A DNA stretch of 64,000 nt from Nymphaea colorata (lineage: Eukaryota > Streptophyta > Magnoliopsida > Nymphaeales > Nymphaeaceae). Where the stretch lies: contig NC_045147.1 in the NCBI RefSeq assembly GCF_008831285.2, forward strand, positions 23,274,981 through 23,338,980, read 5' to 3'. Both the position numbers and the translations under genes were made by a program. The notes beneath the pieces were generated by a model that saw only the letters and a list, made by a program, of their open reading frames with translations, was not told where the DNA came from and ran no database searches. Every line of letters starts with the position of its first letter. Position 1 is the first letter of the stretch. Shown here one piece after another: positions 62,614-64,000 of this stretch.

Positions 62614-64000
62614 CTGCAAAAGTTGCACAAAACTGAGTTCAATATCCATAAAGTACCTCTAACACCTTGATCCAAAAGGGTTGAGGCCTCTTCCACGTCA
62701 GAGTTACCAATGAAACAGGAAGACAAGACCTCAGTAGCATTGACCAACGGCCATCACATAAATAACTATATTGGCTACCATTCCACGTTATCCAGTAAAA
62801 TCACTAAACTGTAGAACAGTTACGGAATTAAGATCCACCAGAAAGAATTCAGTTGGGAGATATTGGGATAAAAGAGAGGAAGAGAGGAACTTCTCCCATC
62901 TTCAGGATCATCAAGCCTTATGAAGAACATCTTTCTATAACGTCGCAAATCCAAAGCTGACTCCTATTAGCAAGATGAAATTAGGTCGACATGTTCCAAT
63001 TCCACTTTCCGTAATGCTATCCATTCCTCAGTCCCTTGACTCCTATGAGCAAGCCACTATACCAAAAGGTACAAAGCATTAACATTGATTTCTGATTGTC
63101 AAAGCTGCTCAGTTTACGGACCAGCATACCTCCACAACCAAAAGAGTTGCAGGCATTTGCATCAATCCCTTCCAAGTTCCTAATAAGCAATCCCCAATTC
63201 GCCGCTTAAGCCCTCATCTATAAAAAGAAAACAAGGTAACTTTCAAAAACAGGGGATAATAAATGAGAGAATCACTCTGCTGAAATTCACACTCCATCCT
63301 CCCCCTTCCAGCAGAGACATATTTCAATGTGGTTAAGGACACGGTACATGAAGGGGAAAGAGCATATGCGTAGCATACCACATGGCATTACATTCAGTAA
63401 TGCTGCCCATGACTGAAATTTCATTTTCACCATGACTGAAATTTCATTTTCACCACGCCTTATCCAATACCAAGAATTGGAAGTAGGAAAAAGGACACCA
63501 CGGACATGTAGAAAACAGATGGGATCCTGACACTTGAAACCGAGAGAATGCCTGTCAAACTGCGTTATACAAGCAAGGATGACAAGGACCCTGCTGCTTT
63601 AGTAGGCCTAACTTTCAGACACCATTCGATACAAACGAGCACTTCACAGATTGCAGACATGTTGCAACTGCCTCAGATATTGTCTTATGTGCTGTACCAA
63701 TGACGAGAAGTGTCATGCAGACTGAAGAAATTATAAAAGCATGTCATCCATGATACGAATTATAAATCTAAGTTGTGGACATTAGAGACCAAGACTGCAA
63801 AACAGGTTCTACTATGAAAAGGGATCTTTTCAGGTCGCATCGCAATTTATTGCAATACCTAGCAAATTTACCTAAGTAACATGGAGCACAGAAAGAAGTA
63901 TTTAATGAAGACACGCCATATTACAATTAAACTCCATATGTGATTTAGATCATTTACTTAGTAGTGAACTGGCAGACAAGAAACATAACCATTCAAGCAA
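62614..64000 (-). other. Probable long intron of the SR-type gene
   Basis: No RRM or RS coding sequence was found on either strand. The phase of the 62580-62613 exon needs a preceding exon that supplies two bases (AG of an Arg codon is expected), so this stretch is inferred to be intron reaching past the window end. Only short unrecognised ORFs occur. Confidence 0.45.

Overview
This window is nuclear DNA from a flowering plant. It is AT-rich, with split genes, GT-AG introns, microsatellites and dispersed repeats. The recognisable genes are plant types: a universal stress protein, TCTP, a Q-rich KIX-type MED15, 13-exon GH1 beta-glucosidases, the phytochrome-A-pathway F-box protein EID1, and an RS-rich splicing factor. 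The sequence alone does not fix the lineage within angiosperms.

Layout: 1-2118 (+) is the 3' end of a universal stress protein gene whose start lies outside the window. 3433-6675 (-) is a complete five-exon TCTP gene (168 aa). 6676-12650 has no convincing gene. It holds an AT-rich MITE-like repeat, a decayed duplicate of MED15 exon 1 plus intron 1, a large (AT)n(AG)n microsatellite, and the CT-rich MED15 leader. 12651-22084 (+) is a complete 11-exon Mediator subunit 15 gene (about 1392 aa).

23106-50922 is a tandem triplication of a 9.1-9.3 kb unit. Each unit carries one GH1 beta-glucosidase gene on the minus strand, related to the Arabidopsis BGLU11 type, with about 4 kb of its upstream DNA. 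Copy A (24440-28444) has a nonsense codon in exon 5 and is a probable pseudogene. Copy B (33607-37598) is intact (497 aa). Copy C (43069-47038) has lost the acceptor AG of its 21-nt exon 10. All three share a GC-AG intron after exon 7. Patchwork identity between the copies (A=B in one stretch, B=C in another) points to gene conversion. MITE-like insertions mark copies B and C but not A.

50923-57316 has no recognisable gene, only repeats and microsatellites. 57317-58447 (-) is an intronless EID1-type F-box gene. 58448-62301 shows no gene. 62302-62613 (-) holds the last three coding exons of an SR (serine/arginine-rich) splicing factor; its upstream exons were not found before the window ends.

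The genes do not form a pathway; this is ordinary gene neighbourhood plus one recently amplified, partly decaying enzyme array. No wholly new biological system is demonstrable. The most informative material is the GH1 array (nonsense mutation, microexon splice-site loss, conversion mosaic, MITE insertions) and the partial MED15 duplicate.
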